Origin: SAR202 cluster bacterium bin22
GTDB taxonomy: Bacteria; Chloroflexota; Dehalococcoidia; Lucifugimonadales; UBA3495
DNA length: 64,000 bases
Direction of reading: 5' to 3'
NCBI GenBank assembly: GCA_002238505.1
Contig: MPMM01000002.1
Span: forward strand, 310,001 to 374,000
A program made the position numbers and the translations under genes. The notes under the pieces were generated by a model. It saw only the letters and a program-made list of their open reading frames with translations. It did no database searches and was not told the origin of the DNA. This document shows positions 46,955 to 55,014 of the stretch, piece after piece (positions within the stretch are counted from its first letter, which is position 1; every line of letters begins with the position of its first letter).

Positions 46955-48805
46955 TTAACGGGGCATGTGAGTCTCAATCCACCGCCGTTCCTCTTCGTCA
47001 TCGTCGAAGTAGATAAAGCGGTGGAACATCTTCGGTTGCTCCCGGGTCCTTCGCAGGTCCTCCCTGAAGGCCCGGGTCCCCTGAGCATCGGCCTTCTGGG
47101 ACAAGGGGTCAATCACCACTCCGTACTCGGAACGGGCCGCCTCCAGGGAAACAAAGCCGCCCCTGACGTCCTTCTCAACAAGATCGACGTCCCGTTCCAG
47201 CGGGTCGCCCCAGCCCCCGCCGCCGGCGGTGTACAGCCTGACCAGGTCTCCCGCCACCCAGCGGTTATCGTCAGAGAAGGGGCGGATATCTCGCTCACCC
47301 TGCTGCCCCGGGTTGAGCAAGACTCGGGACGTGCCCCCCGCCTTCCCGCCGGCAATGCCCCAGGCCGGAAAGCGGTGATTCTCCACCCGCAGTCCGAAGG
47401 TCCCCTCCGGGGCCAGCAGCCGAACATCCCGGATGATGCCGCAGCCACCCCGGTACTTCCCTGGCCCCCCTGAATCGGGGTTGATGGCGTAACGCTCCAT
47501 CCGCAGCGGGTACTCCATGTCCATGAACTCGGCCGGGTAGTTCTCGTTGTGGCGACTGTAAACGGCGTAGATGCCATCGGCCTGCGGTCGCGCTCCATGC
47601 CCTACCGCGATGCCGTCGGTGCACAGCAGCCACTCCCCGGTCCCGGCGTCCTTCATACGCCAGTAGGCAATCACATACACCGCCATGGCCGCCATGGCAT
47701 CGCCCCCGTTGGCTCTGGCTACCACCGCCCGCACTGCGTTCTTCAGCTTGGTGAAGGTGTGGGCTCGGCAACCCAGCGCCGCCGGCCACTGGGGCTGCAG
47801 AATGCTTCCCGGCCGCAGCTTTACATCGTCAACCGCCGCCAGCAGACCCTGGTTCATGGTCAGCGAAGGGTCATACTGGTGGAAGTGTTGCCCAAGGTAC
47901 GCCCCCAGGGTTCCGTCGCTGGCGATGAAGTTGATGGACCCGGGAGCCTGGTCATCGCTGGCAGTCGCGTCCAGAACAATGTCGTCCCCCGACCGCGTCA
48001 GTTCCAGGTGGAAGGAGTGCCATTCGTCTCCCACTCCGTCATTGTCCAGGTAATCCCTCGTGGAGTAGGAACCTTCCGGAATCGTCTCCAGGGTCTTCCG
48101 GCGAATGAAGTCCGCAGTCTCCTGCTGGTCCTGGCGAAGGGCAGCCAGCGCGGTCTCCTTGCCGAAGCGCCGGAAGATCTCCAGAACCCGGTCTTCCGCC
48201 CGCTGCGCCGCCGCCATCAGCGCCCTGGAATCTCCTTCCAGCAGGTCCGGATAGCGGGAGTTGCGAAGGATAATGCGGTAGGCCTCGTCGTTCAGCTTGC
48301 CCTGGTCCACAATCCGTATGGGCGGGACCAGGGTGCCGTCGTGGAAGATCTCCGTGTTGGCCGGCCCGATGCTTCCGGGGCGCGACCCGCCCAGGTCCCA
48401 GAAATGGGCAAAGGAGTGACAGTAGGCCACCAGTTCCCCTTCAAAGAAGACAGGTGCAATGAACACCATATCGGGCGTGTGGCTGATGCTGCCTCCGGAT
48501 ATGTATGGGTCGTTGTACCAGTACACATCTCCCCGGTGCATGGACTCCGGCGGATAGTGACTCCACACGCACCCCATAATGTCGCTGCCCATGGTCTCGC
48601 CGTAGATCTCCTGCCCCAGGCTGTCCAGGAAACTGACCGTATAGTCCTTCTTCTCCCTGATGAAAGCCGACATGGCCGTCCGCTCGATTATCAACTCGCA
48701 CTCCAGCCGAGCCGAACGCAGCGACCCGCGCACAAGCTGGAGGGTAATCGGATCTACGCTTGCTTGTGTTCCTTCGTCCCCCTTCATCCACGGGTTGCTC
48801 GACAT
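46955..48805 (-). CDS. hyuB: Hydantoinase B / N-methylhydantoinase B-type subunit
   Basis: A 616-residue HyuB-family protein, partner of HyuA in ATP-dependent opening of hydantoin or 5-oxoproline-type rings. Typical segments are DPITLQLVRGSLRSA near the N-terminus, MGSDIMGCVWSH, GDVYWYNDPYISGGSISHTPD (conserved metal/substrate region), GGSRPGS and the C-terminal GGPGKYRGGCGIIRDV and AGGGGWGDPLERD. The ATG at 48805 has AGGAGG nine bases upstream; a GTG at 48814 directly abuts that site and is rejected. It follows hyuA by 18 bases, so the two are co-transcribed and probably form the enzyme complex. The exact substrate (hydantoin, N-methylhydantoin, oxoproline, acetone-like) is unknown. Confidence 0.9.
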   Translation of the reverse strand: MSSNPWMKGDEGTQASVDPITLQLVRGSLRSARLECELIIERTAMSAFIREKKDYTVSFLDSLGQEIYGETMGSDIMGCVWSHYPPESMHRGDVYWYNDPYISGGSISHTPDMVFIAPVFFEGELVAYCHSFAHFWDLGGSRPGSIGPANTEIFHDGTLVPPIRIVDQGKLNDEAYRIILRNSRYPDLLEGDSRALMAAAQRAEDRVLEIFRRFGKETALAALRQDQQETADFIRRKTLETIPEGSYSTRDYLDNDGVGDEWHSFHLELTRSGDDIVLDATASDDQAPGSINFIASDGTLGAYLGQHFHQYDPSLTMNQGLLAAVDDVKLRPGSILQPQWPAALGCRAHTFTKLKNAVRAVVARANGGDAMAAMAVYVIAYWRMKDAGTGEWLLCTDGIAVGHGARPQADGIYAVYSRHNENYPAEFMDMEYPLRMERYAINPDSGGPGKYRGGCGIIRDVRLLAPEGTFGLRVENHRFPAWGIAGGKAGGTSRVLLNPGQQGERDIRPFSDDNRWVAGDLVRLYTAGGGGWGDPLERDVDLVEKDVRGGFVSLEAARSEYGVVIDPLSQKADAQGTRAFREDLRRTREQPKMFHRFIYFDDDEEERRWIETHMPR

Positions 48806-48823
48806 GCTGTTCACCCTCCTGTA

Positions 48824-50878
48824 CTAGACCGGCTGCAAAATGCAGTTGCCATAGTCGTCAATGCGGGCCTTCCAGCCTGGTTCAATTACGACAGTAGAAT
48901 CGACGTTCTCCAGAATAGCTGGTCCCCCAATGGTGGAACCAGGAACCAGTCGGTCCCGCCGGTAAATGTCGCAGGCGACAAATCCGCCTGCGTCTTCAAA
49001 GAAGACCTCGCGTTGCCCCGGCGAAGCATCCGCTGGCCCCTCCAGACTCCGGGAGTAGATGGCTCTCCCGGCAGGTTCCAGGTGGCCTCTTGCCGTCACA
49101 CGAAGGGTGACAAACTCCACGGGCTGGTCCAGGGAGAAGCCGAACAGGCGATGGTGCTCCTGATGAAACCGTTGGATGGTGGCTTCCAGCGAGTCCTCAT
49201 CCACCATGACTCCGGCCAGTTCTACGGTCACCTCGAATCCCTGGTGGGCGTAGCGCAAGTCTGCGGACCGCGCCAACTCCTGCAGGTCCCGGGAAACTGC
49301 TTCCGAATCCAGCCAGTTGGTTGCTTCTGCTTCCAGGTCCCGGTAGATGCTTTGCATCCCGTCAGCATCGTAGTCCGGAAGCTTCCGGATGGAAGTCCTG
49401 GCGTAGTCATTCTTGAAGTCGGCCACCAGCAGCCCGTAGGCCGATGCAACTCCCGGGTTGGGTGGAGCGATCACGGTCGTCATTCCCAGCAGCCGAGCCA
49501 CCGCAATGGCGTGCATTGGACCGGCCCCACCGAAGGCCACCAGGGCGAAGTCCCGAGGATCGTAACCCCGCTCCACGCTGACGTTCCGAATAGCTCCCAC
49601 CATGTTGTTGTTGACTATCTGGAGAATGCCGTGGGCGGCTCGGTTCAGGTCCAGCCCCAGGGGAGCGGCGATCCTGTTCCGAATGGCCGTGCGTGCGGCT
49701 TCGGCGTCGAGGGTCAAAGACCCGCCCGCGATGCTCTCGTCGATCCGGCCCAGGATCAGGTTGGCGTCGGTCACCGTGGGCTCGGTCCCTCCAGCGCCAT
49801 AACAAACCGGGCCGGGAACGGCCCCGGCGCTGCGGGGCCCCACGTTGAGATTGTTTGCCGCTGTCAACCACGCGATGCTGCCGCCGCCCGCGCCGATGGT
49901 GGCAATGTCCAGCATTGGCAGCTGTACCGGCCAGTCTCCCAGCTCTGCGTTCAGCGTAACTGTCGGAGTACGTTGGTTGACCAGGGACACGTCGGTGCTG
50001 GTACCTCCCATATCAAAGGAATTACAGTCCTGGACCCCGGTGTTGCTGGACACATCAATGGCCGCCATCACCCCGGCCGCGGGGCCTGAAAGGGCGGTGT
50101 GAACCGGCTGGCGACTTGCCGTCTCTGTGCCAATAACACCCCCGTTTGACTTCATAATCAACAGGGGAGCCTCTATACCCATCCTCCGCAACTCCCGGTC
50201 CAGGTTCTCAATGTAGTGGCTGACCCGTGGCATTACATAAGCGTTAAGGACGGTGGTTATGGTCCTCTCGTACTCGCGGAATACAGGCAGCACTTCGGAG
50301 GAGAGGGAAAGGTGGGCATCCGGGAACGCCTCATTCACCAGTTCTCGGACCCGCAATTCGTGCTTTGGGTTTGCGTAGGAATGGGTCAACGATATAGCGA
50401 TCGACTCAATGCCCTTGTCGCGAAAATGGCCTGCCGCCCTTATTACGGCCTCCTCGTCCATTGTTTCGATGACGGAACCGTCAAATGAAGTGCGCTCCGA
50501 TATCTCCAGCACCCTTTCCGGAGGAACCGGACGTTCCGGCTTAACCCATACGTGCGGGTTGGCCATTCTCGCCATGTTGTGACGTCCTATCTCCAGCACA
50601 TACTTGAACCCCTCCGACACCAGGACTCCCACCTCCGTTCCAGTGCCCTCCAGGATGGCGTTGGTGGCTATGGTTGTGCCGTGAAAGATGCGTCTAACCT
50701 GGGAGCAGCTTACTCCCTCCTGTTCCAGTATGCGGGAAACGCCGGATATGAAGCCCCGGGAGGGGTCTTCGGGAGTCGAGGGAGTCTTGACCAGGCGGCA
50801 ATCTCCCGTAGAAAGGTTCAACAGGACAATGTCAGTAAAAGTTCCGCCTACATCTATCCCCAGGGCGAATTCTTCCAT
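48824..50878 (-). CDS. hyuA: Hydantoinase A / N-methylhydantoinase A-type subunit
   Basis: A 684-residue HyuA-family protein with an actin-like ATPase fold. IDVGGTFTDIVLL is the phosphate-1 motif, HGTTIATNAILEGTGTEVGVLV the conserved Hydant_A_N segment, MKSNGGVIGTETASRQPVHT and LSGPAAGVMAA the Hydantoinase_A core, and SFDMGGTSTDVSLV the second phosphate loop. VAFGGAGPMHAIAVARLLGM is the family's C-terminal hallmark. It would activate the substrate with ATP before ring opening with HyuB. AAAGGAACAAG precedes the ATG. The 288-base region upstream separates it from the divergent Rieske gene and should hold promoters for both. Confidence 0.92.
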   Translation of the reverse strand: MEEFALGIDVGGTFTDIVLLNLSTGDCRLVKTPSTPEDPSRGFISGVSRILEQEGVSCSQVRRIFHGTTIATNAILEGTGTEVGVLVSEGFKYVLEIGRHNMARMANPHVWVKPERPVPPERVLEISERTSFDGSVIETMDEEAVIRAAGHFRDKGIESIAISLTHSYANPKHELRVRELVNEAFPDAHLSLSSEVLPVFREYERTITTVLNAYVMPRVSHYIENLDRELRRMGIEAPLLIMKSNGGVIGTETASRQPVHTALSGPAAGVMAAIDVSSNTGVQDCNSFDMGGTSTDVSLVNQRTPTVTLNAELGDWPVQLPMLDIATIGAGGGSIAWLTAANNLNVGPRSAGAVPGPVCYGAGGTEPTVTDANLILGRIDESIAGGSLTLDAEAARTAIRNRIAAPLGLDLNRAAHGILQIVNNNMVGAIRNVSVERGYDPRDFALVAFGGAGPMHAIAVARLLGMTTVIAPPNPGVASAYGLLVADFKNDYARTSIRKLPDYDADGMQSIYRDLEAEATNWLDSEAVSRDLQELARSADLRYAHQGFEVTVELAGVMVDEDSLEATIQRFHQEHHRLFGFSLDQPVEFVTLRVTARGHLEPAGRAIYSRSLEGPADASPGQREVFFEDAGGFVACDIYRRDRLVPGSTIGGPAILENVDSTVVIEPGWKARIDDYGNCILQPV

Positions 50879-51166
50879 CTTGTTCCTTTCAGGGAGCTTG
50901 CTGGTTTCAGGTAAAGAGTCGCTTCGAGGGGGTTATACCACCCATGTGTCAGCCCGACAAGCTCTCTATGATTAATGCCTTGAACTGCCTGCCTGGGTCT
51001 AAAGAAACTATGAAGGCTTTGCAAGACATAGGCATTTTGATTTGGTACGTGGTAAAGTGGAAATATAGTCTGATACCGGTTCTGACGCTGAATTACTCAA
51101 GCCTTTGAGGCACAGACCCACGAGTCGGTCCTTTTGCCCAGCCACTTCTGTGCGGAGTCCCGATCT

Positions 51167-52228
51167 ATGAGAAGTGCAAACCAGTCGCTTCCCTCCCCAT
51201 TTCCCGAGGGCTGGTACTTTGTCGCAAGCCGCCAATCGGTCCAGAAGGCCGGCCTTCTTCAAAAGACCTGGATGGGTGAAAGCATCGTTGTATGGTGCGA
51301 CCGGGAAGGCAACGTTTGCGTCGCCGAGTCCTTTTGTCCTCATCTGGGTTCCGACATGGGCCCGGAAACGGGGGGGCGGGTTTGTGAGGGCAGGCTGGTC
51401 TGTCCTTTTCACGGCTTCCAATACGATACCACCGGCCAGTGCGTTGCAACTCCCTTTGCCAGCCCACCCAGGAACGCCAGGCTAAGGGTTTTCGAGACTC
51501 GTGATATCGCTGGCCTCATTTTCGCGTGGTGGGGCATTGAGGGACGGGAACCCCAGTGGAGCCTGCCGGATCAAGAGCCCGACCAGGCCGGCTGGACGGG
51601 CCTGGAAATCAACACTCTGCGATTTCCCGGACATCCCCAGGAGACCACGGAGAACTCGGTTGACTTGGCTCACCTTCGGTATGTCCACGGCTACGACAGC
51701 GTGACTCGCATTGGCTCTGCTTTCGTTGACGGGCCGCTCCTTGAAAGTGACTTTGACTTCAGGTCCCGCCGCACCGTGGGCAGATTCATACCGTTTACTA
51801 TGGATATTTCCGCCAGGACCCGGATATTTGGTCTGGGTTACTCCTATGTGGAGATACGGGAGCACTCCATTGGCATGAATATGCGCCTCTGGGTGTTGAC
51901 CACTCCCGTGGATGGAACACTGATTGACATGTCGCTGGCCTCGCAGGTGGAAGAAATTCGCCACACCCGGCGTCGCGCTTCCGGCCTTGGAATGCTTCCC
52001 GTCAGGATGCGTGCGCCCCTGGTCAACAAGTTTGTCGCCGCCATGCAGAAGCATGATGTCCTGCAGGATGTGGTCATCTGGAGACGCAAGCGCTACCAGT
52101 CGCGACCACGCCTCTGTCGGTCCGATGGCGAAATAATGCCCTTCCGGGCCTATTGCGCCCAGTTCTATCCCGATCTGAACAATGTAGTGGATGAGACTCG
52201 CGCTGCCGCGGAAATCTCTTCCACTTAA
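51167..52228 (+). CDS. Rieske non-heme iron oxygenase (KshA / cholesterol 7-desaturase-like)
   Basis: A 353-residue oxygenase. The Rieske [2Fe-2S] domain has C57-P-H59 and C79-P-F-H82 (CPHLGSDMG ... CPFHGFQYD). The catalytic iron site is N163-S-V-D166-L-A-H169-L-R-Y-V-H174, the spacing of 3-ketosteroid 9-alpha-hydroxylase (KshA) and the DAF-36/Neverland sterol desaturases rather than ring-hydroxylating dioxygenases. It needs a separate reductase, which is not next to it. The ATG at 51167 has GGAG nine bases upstream; the frame extends to a TTG at 51134. A lipid-type RND transporter follows 173 bases later and a P450 after that. A steroid or isoprenoid-lipid substrate is plausible but unproven. 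Confidence 0.87.
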   Translation: MRSANQSLPSPFPEGWYFVASRQSVQKAGLLQKTWMGESIVVWCDREGNVCVAESFCPHLGSDMGPETGGRVCEGRLVCPFHGFQYDTTGQCVATPFASPPRNARLRVFETRDIAGLIFAWWGIEGREPQWSLPDQEPDQAGWTGLEINTLRFPGHPQETTENSVDLAHLRYVHGYDSVTRIGSAFVDGPLLESDFDFRSRRTVGRFIPFTMDISARTRIFGLGYSYVEIREHSIGMNMRLWVLTTPVDGTLIDMSLASQVEEIRHTRRRASGLGMLPVRMRAPLVNKFVAAMQKHDVLQDVVIWRRKRYQSRPRLCRSDGEIMPFRAYCAQFYPDLNNVVDETRAAAEISST

Positions 52229-52401
52229 GGCCAGGAGTCCTCGTCCGCCGGCCACACTCTATTAGCGACAAACCGAGGCCACTCGGGAAGGAATTCAGGG
52301 TCTTGAGCGCACAGTGCAGATTGGAGAATTTACGTCTCCGCGAGCGAGTAGCAACAGGTGCGGGTCGGCTTGATTGAAATGTCCCGCCGAAAGGTTAATG
52401 C

Positions 52402-54879
52402 ATGAGCAAGTTTCTAGGTTGGCTGAGTTGGCTGGTGACGGCCAGACCCATCGTAACAATTCTCATCCTCATCTTGATCACTGTGCTGCTGGGCGCCGGC
52501 GCGGTTCAGCGCGTCCCTCCTCCCGATACAGCGGCAACACTGCCACAGGGCAGCGCCGTGGCCGTGGCTTTGCAGGAAATCAAGGAAAGTTTCCGGGAAT
52601 CCGGCGAAGCCAGCGTGGTTACCTTGCTTTTCAGAGGCAATGCCATTACGCCGGAAGGCCTGGCCCAAATGGACGCCTTGATCGTGCAGGTGGTCAGCGA
52701 CCCCGACGTACAGGCCTTGCTCGCACCGGCAAACCCGGTGATTGCTCCCTCTTCCCTCTATCAGGCCCTGCTCCAGACAGGAAGCTTCGAAACTGTAACC
52801 CAGGCCGATATCGACGCGGCACAGGGTCCTCCCGAAATTATGGGCGCCCTTGATGCCCTGACAGGCACCGATACCGATGGTACTACCCCGGTTTCAATTG
52901 CCACTATTCGCCTTCAGGACACAGGTGACGAGCGACTGCCAAGCATCGAACGAAACATCGATAAACTGGCCCGGGCCAGCCAGGGACCGTTAACGGTCAG
53001 CACCGTCTCTCCCATAATCATTGAGGACGAATACAAGAAGGCCACCGAAGAGGGAATGGCCCCCCTGGTGGGACTGGCCTTTCTCTTGATTGCGGCTCTG
53101 ATCCTGCTGTTCATGAGGACTATCTCAGATCTGGTGCTTACCCTGGCGGGCCTGCTGATGTCCATCGTCTGGATCGTAGGCGTTGAGGGATGGCTGGGAC
53201 CGAAGGCCCTGGGCCTCACTGGCCCACCCAACTCCCTGACCACAATGGTGCCGATCATCGTCATCGGCCTCACGGTGGATTACGCGATACAGATTGTCTC
53301 TCACTACCGGGAGCAGCGTAACGCCGGTGAAGCGGTTCTGGATTCAGTCCGCATGGGCCTGCGAAACGTAACCGTTCCCCTGGTGCTGGCTGCAGTCACG
53401 ACGATAGTGAGTCTGCTGGCCAGCCTGTTCTCGCCCATAGAAATTGTGGGTGATTTCGGCATTATCGCCGGTTTGGGCGTAGGCATGAGCCTGATCGTCA
53501 TGCTGACCCTGGTCCCGGCAGGACGAACAATCATTGATCGACGACGGGAGAGGCGAGGCACACTGAAGCCGCCCAATCCTATTGCCAATGCGCTGCCCGG
53601 TATCGGAAAGGCTGCAGAACTGCTGGGGCGAAGCATTACGCGCGCCCCGGGACCCTACCTGGCAGGTGTGATTATTTTGACCGCCGGACTGGGTTACGCC
53701 GCCACGGGCCTGGAGTCGGAGTTCAGCATTCGCGACATCCTGCCGAGGAACGGCGAGTTGTTGAAGGATATGGACACCCTGGACGCCGCCGTTGGGGGTT
53801 CCACGGAGATGGCCACAGTCCTGGTGAAGGCCGAGATCACCGAAACCCGCACCCTTCTGAACCTTCGCGACTTTACTTCAGCCTTCGAGGATGAACGGCA
53901 ACGGCCTCAAGCGGCGGCCGGCCCAATCCATTCCTCCTTCGATCTGCTGGCAAATGACTGGACCACCGATAGCGGAATCCCCGGGGACAAATACGATCTG
54001 GAGCTTGAAGACTTGTTCCACCATGCTACAGCATCGGTGCAATTGGACCCGGTCCTGATGCAGCAGTTCGTGGACAAACTTGAAGCAATGGATCCCGAGT
54101 TTCGAAGGATCGTGGTCAACGACCCTGACGGCGTAGATACATTACTGCTGCAATTCCCAACCTTCTCCGGTGATCCTTCCAAGACAAAGGTCCTGCAAGA
54201 GGAACTTGAAGGACTGTGGTTTGGCCGGGACGAGGATCTTACTGCCACCTCCGGCAGCATAATTTCCGTCACGGTTACCGACGCCATTACCGAACGGCAG
54301 ACCGAGGCCATAACGACCACCATCATCGCGGCACTGGCAGTACTTGCCGTTTTCTTCTGGATAACGCTGCGTCAGCCGGCTCTGGCGATAATTGCGGTTG
54401 GCCCAATTGTCCTGGTGCTTATCTCTGTGCTGGGTACCATGGCGTTGTTGGGCATCCCCTATACGATCATTACTTCCATTATCACGGCTTTGTCTATCGG
54501 TATTGGCGTGGACTACACCATCCACATGATCCATCGCTATCGGGAAGAGTACTCGCAAACTCGTGACCCCGAGCGGGCGGCGATTCGGACGTTGGGGACT
54601 ACAGGCTCTGCCCTGCTTGGCTCTGCGCTTACCACGGCCCTGGGACTGGGGGTGCTGGTTGCGTCTCCCCTGGCGGCGTCACAGCAGTTTGGATTTACGG
54701 CGGCTATAACCATCGCCTATTCGCTGTTGGTATCAATTATCGTTGTCCCGGCGGCAATGACATTCTGGGGCGCCTACCAGAACATGCGACTGCGGTCCAT
54801 GGTGCAACGCTGGTCAGACGAACTGGACATGCAAATAGAAGCGGTGCACGCCCGCCACGAGGAGGGGCAAGAGGCCTGA
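52402..54879 (+). CDS. MMPL-type RND transporter
   Basis: An 825-residue membrane transporter of the MMPL/HpnN branch of the RND superfamily, whose members move lipids, hopanoids or similar hydrophobic molecules. There is one N-terminal span (IVTILILILITVLLGAGAV), a large extracytoplasmic domain, and five or six spans with the conserved IGLTVDYAIQIVSHYREQR motif. The second half repeats the plan: extracytoplasmic domain, then ALSIGIGVDYTIHMIHRYRE. The two DYxIxxxxxYRE motifs carry the proton-relay acids. AAAGG lies upstream of the ATG. A strong intrinsic terminator follows at 54931. It sits between the Rieske oxygenase and the P450 fusion. The cargo is unknown. Confidence 0.9.
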   Translation: MSKFLGWLSWLVTARPIVTILILILITVLLGAGAVQRVPPPDTAATLPQGSAVAVALQEIKESFRESGEASVVTLLFRGNAITPEGLAQMDALIVQVVSDPDVQALLAPANPVIAPSSLYQALLQTGSFETVTQADIDAAQGPPEIMGALDALTGTDTDGTTPVSIATIRLQDTGDERLPSIERNIDKLARASQGPLTVSTVSPIIIEDEYKKATEEGMAPLVGLAFLLIAALILLFMRTISDLVLTLAGLLMSIVWIVGVEGWLGPKALGLTGPPNSLTTMVPIIVIGLTVDYAIQIVSHYREQRNAGEAVLDSVRMGLRNVTVPLVLAAVTTIVSLLASLFSPIEIVGDFGIIAGLGVGMSLIVMLTLVPAGRTIIDRRRERRGTLKPPNPIANALPGIGKAAELLGRSITRAPGPYLAGVIILTAGLGYAATGLESEFSIRDILPRNGELLKDMDTLDAAVGGSTEMATVLVKAEITETRTLLNLRDFTSAFEDERQRPQAAAGPIHSSFDLLANDWTTDSGIPGDKYDLELEDLFHHATASVQLDPVLMQQFVDKLEAMDPEFRRIVVNDPDGVDTLLLQFPTFSGDPSKTKVLQEELEGLWFGRDEDLTATSGSIISVTVTDAITERQTEAITTTIIAALAVLAVFFWITLRQPALAIIAVGPIVLVLISVLGTMALLGIPYTIITSIITALSIGIGVDYTIHMIHRYREEYSQTRDPERAAIRTLGTTGSALLGSALTTALGLGVLVASPLAASQQFGFTAAITIAYSLLVSIIVVPAAMTFWGAYQNMRLRSMVQRWSDELDMQIEAVHARHEEGQEA

Positions 54880-54930
54880 TCGGCTGCGAAGCTTCACCCC
54901 CTTAATGCCAGGGGGCTTGGAAAGAGAAGA

Positions 54931-54971
54931 AGCCCCGGGTCTGGCTCTCTTGGCCATATCCGGGGCTTTTT
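54931..54971 (+). terminator. Rho-independent terminator
   Basis: AGCCCCGG (54931-54938) pairs with CCGGGGCT (54960-54967), followed by five Ts (54967-54971). It ends the MMPL transporter transcript 52 bases after its stop. In the opposite direction it could also serve the convergent P450 gene, because AA precedes the stem. Confidence 0.85.
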
Positions 54972-55014
54972 GTGGGTCAATGGCAGGTTATGGATACGCC
55001 TCAGGTTGCAGGGC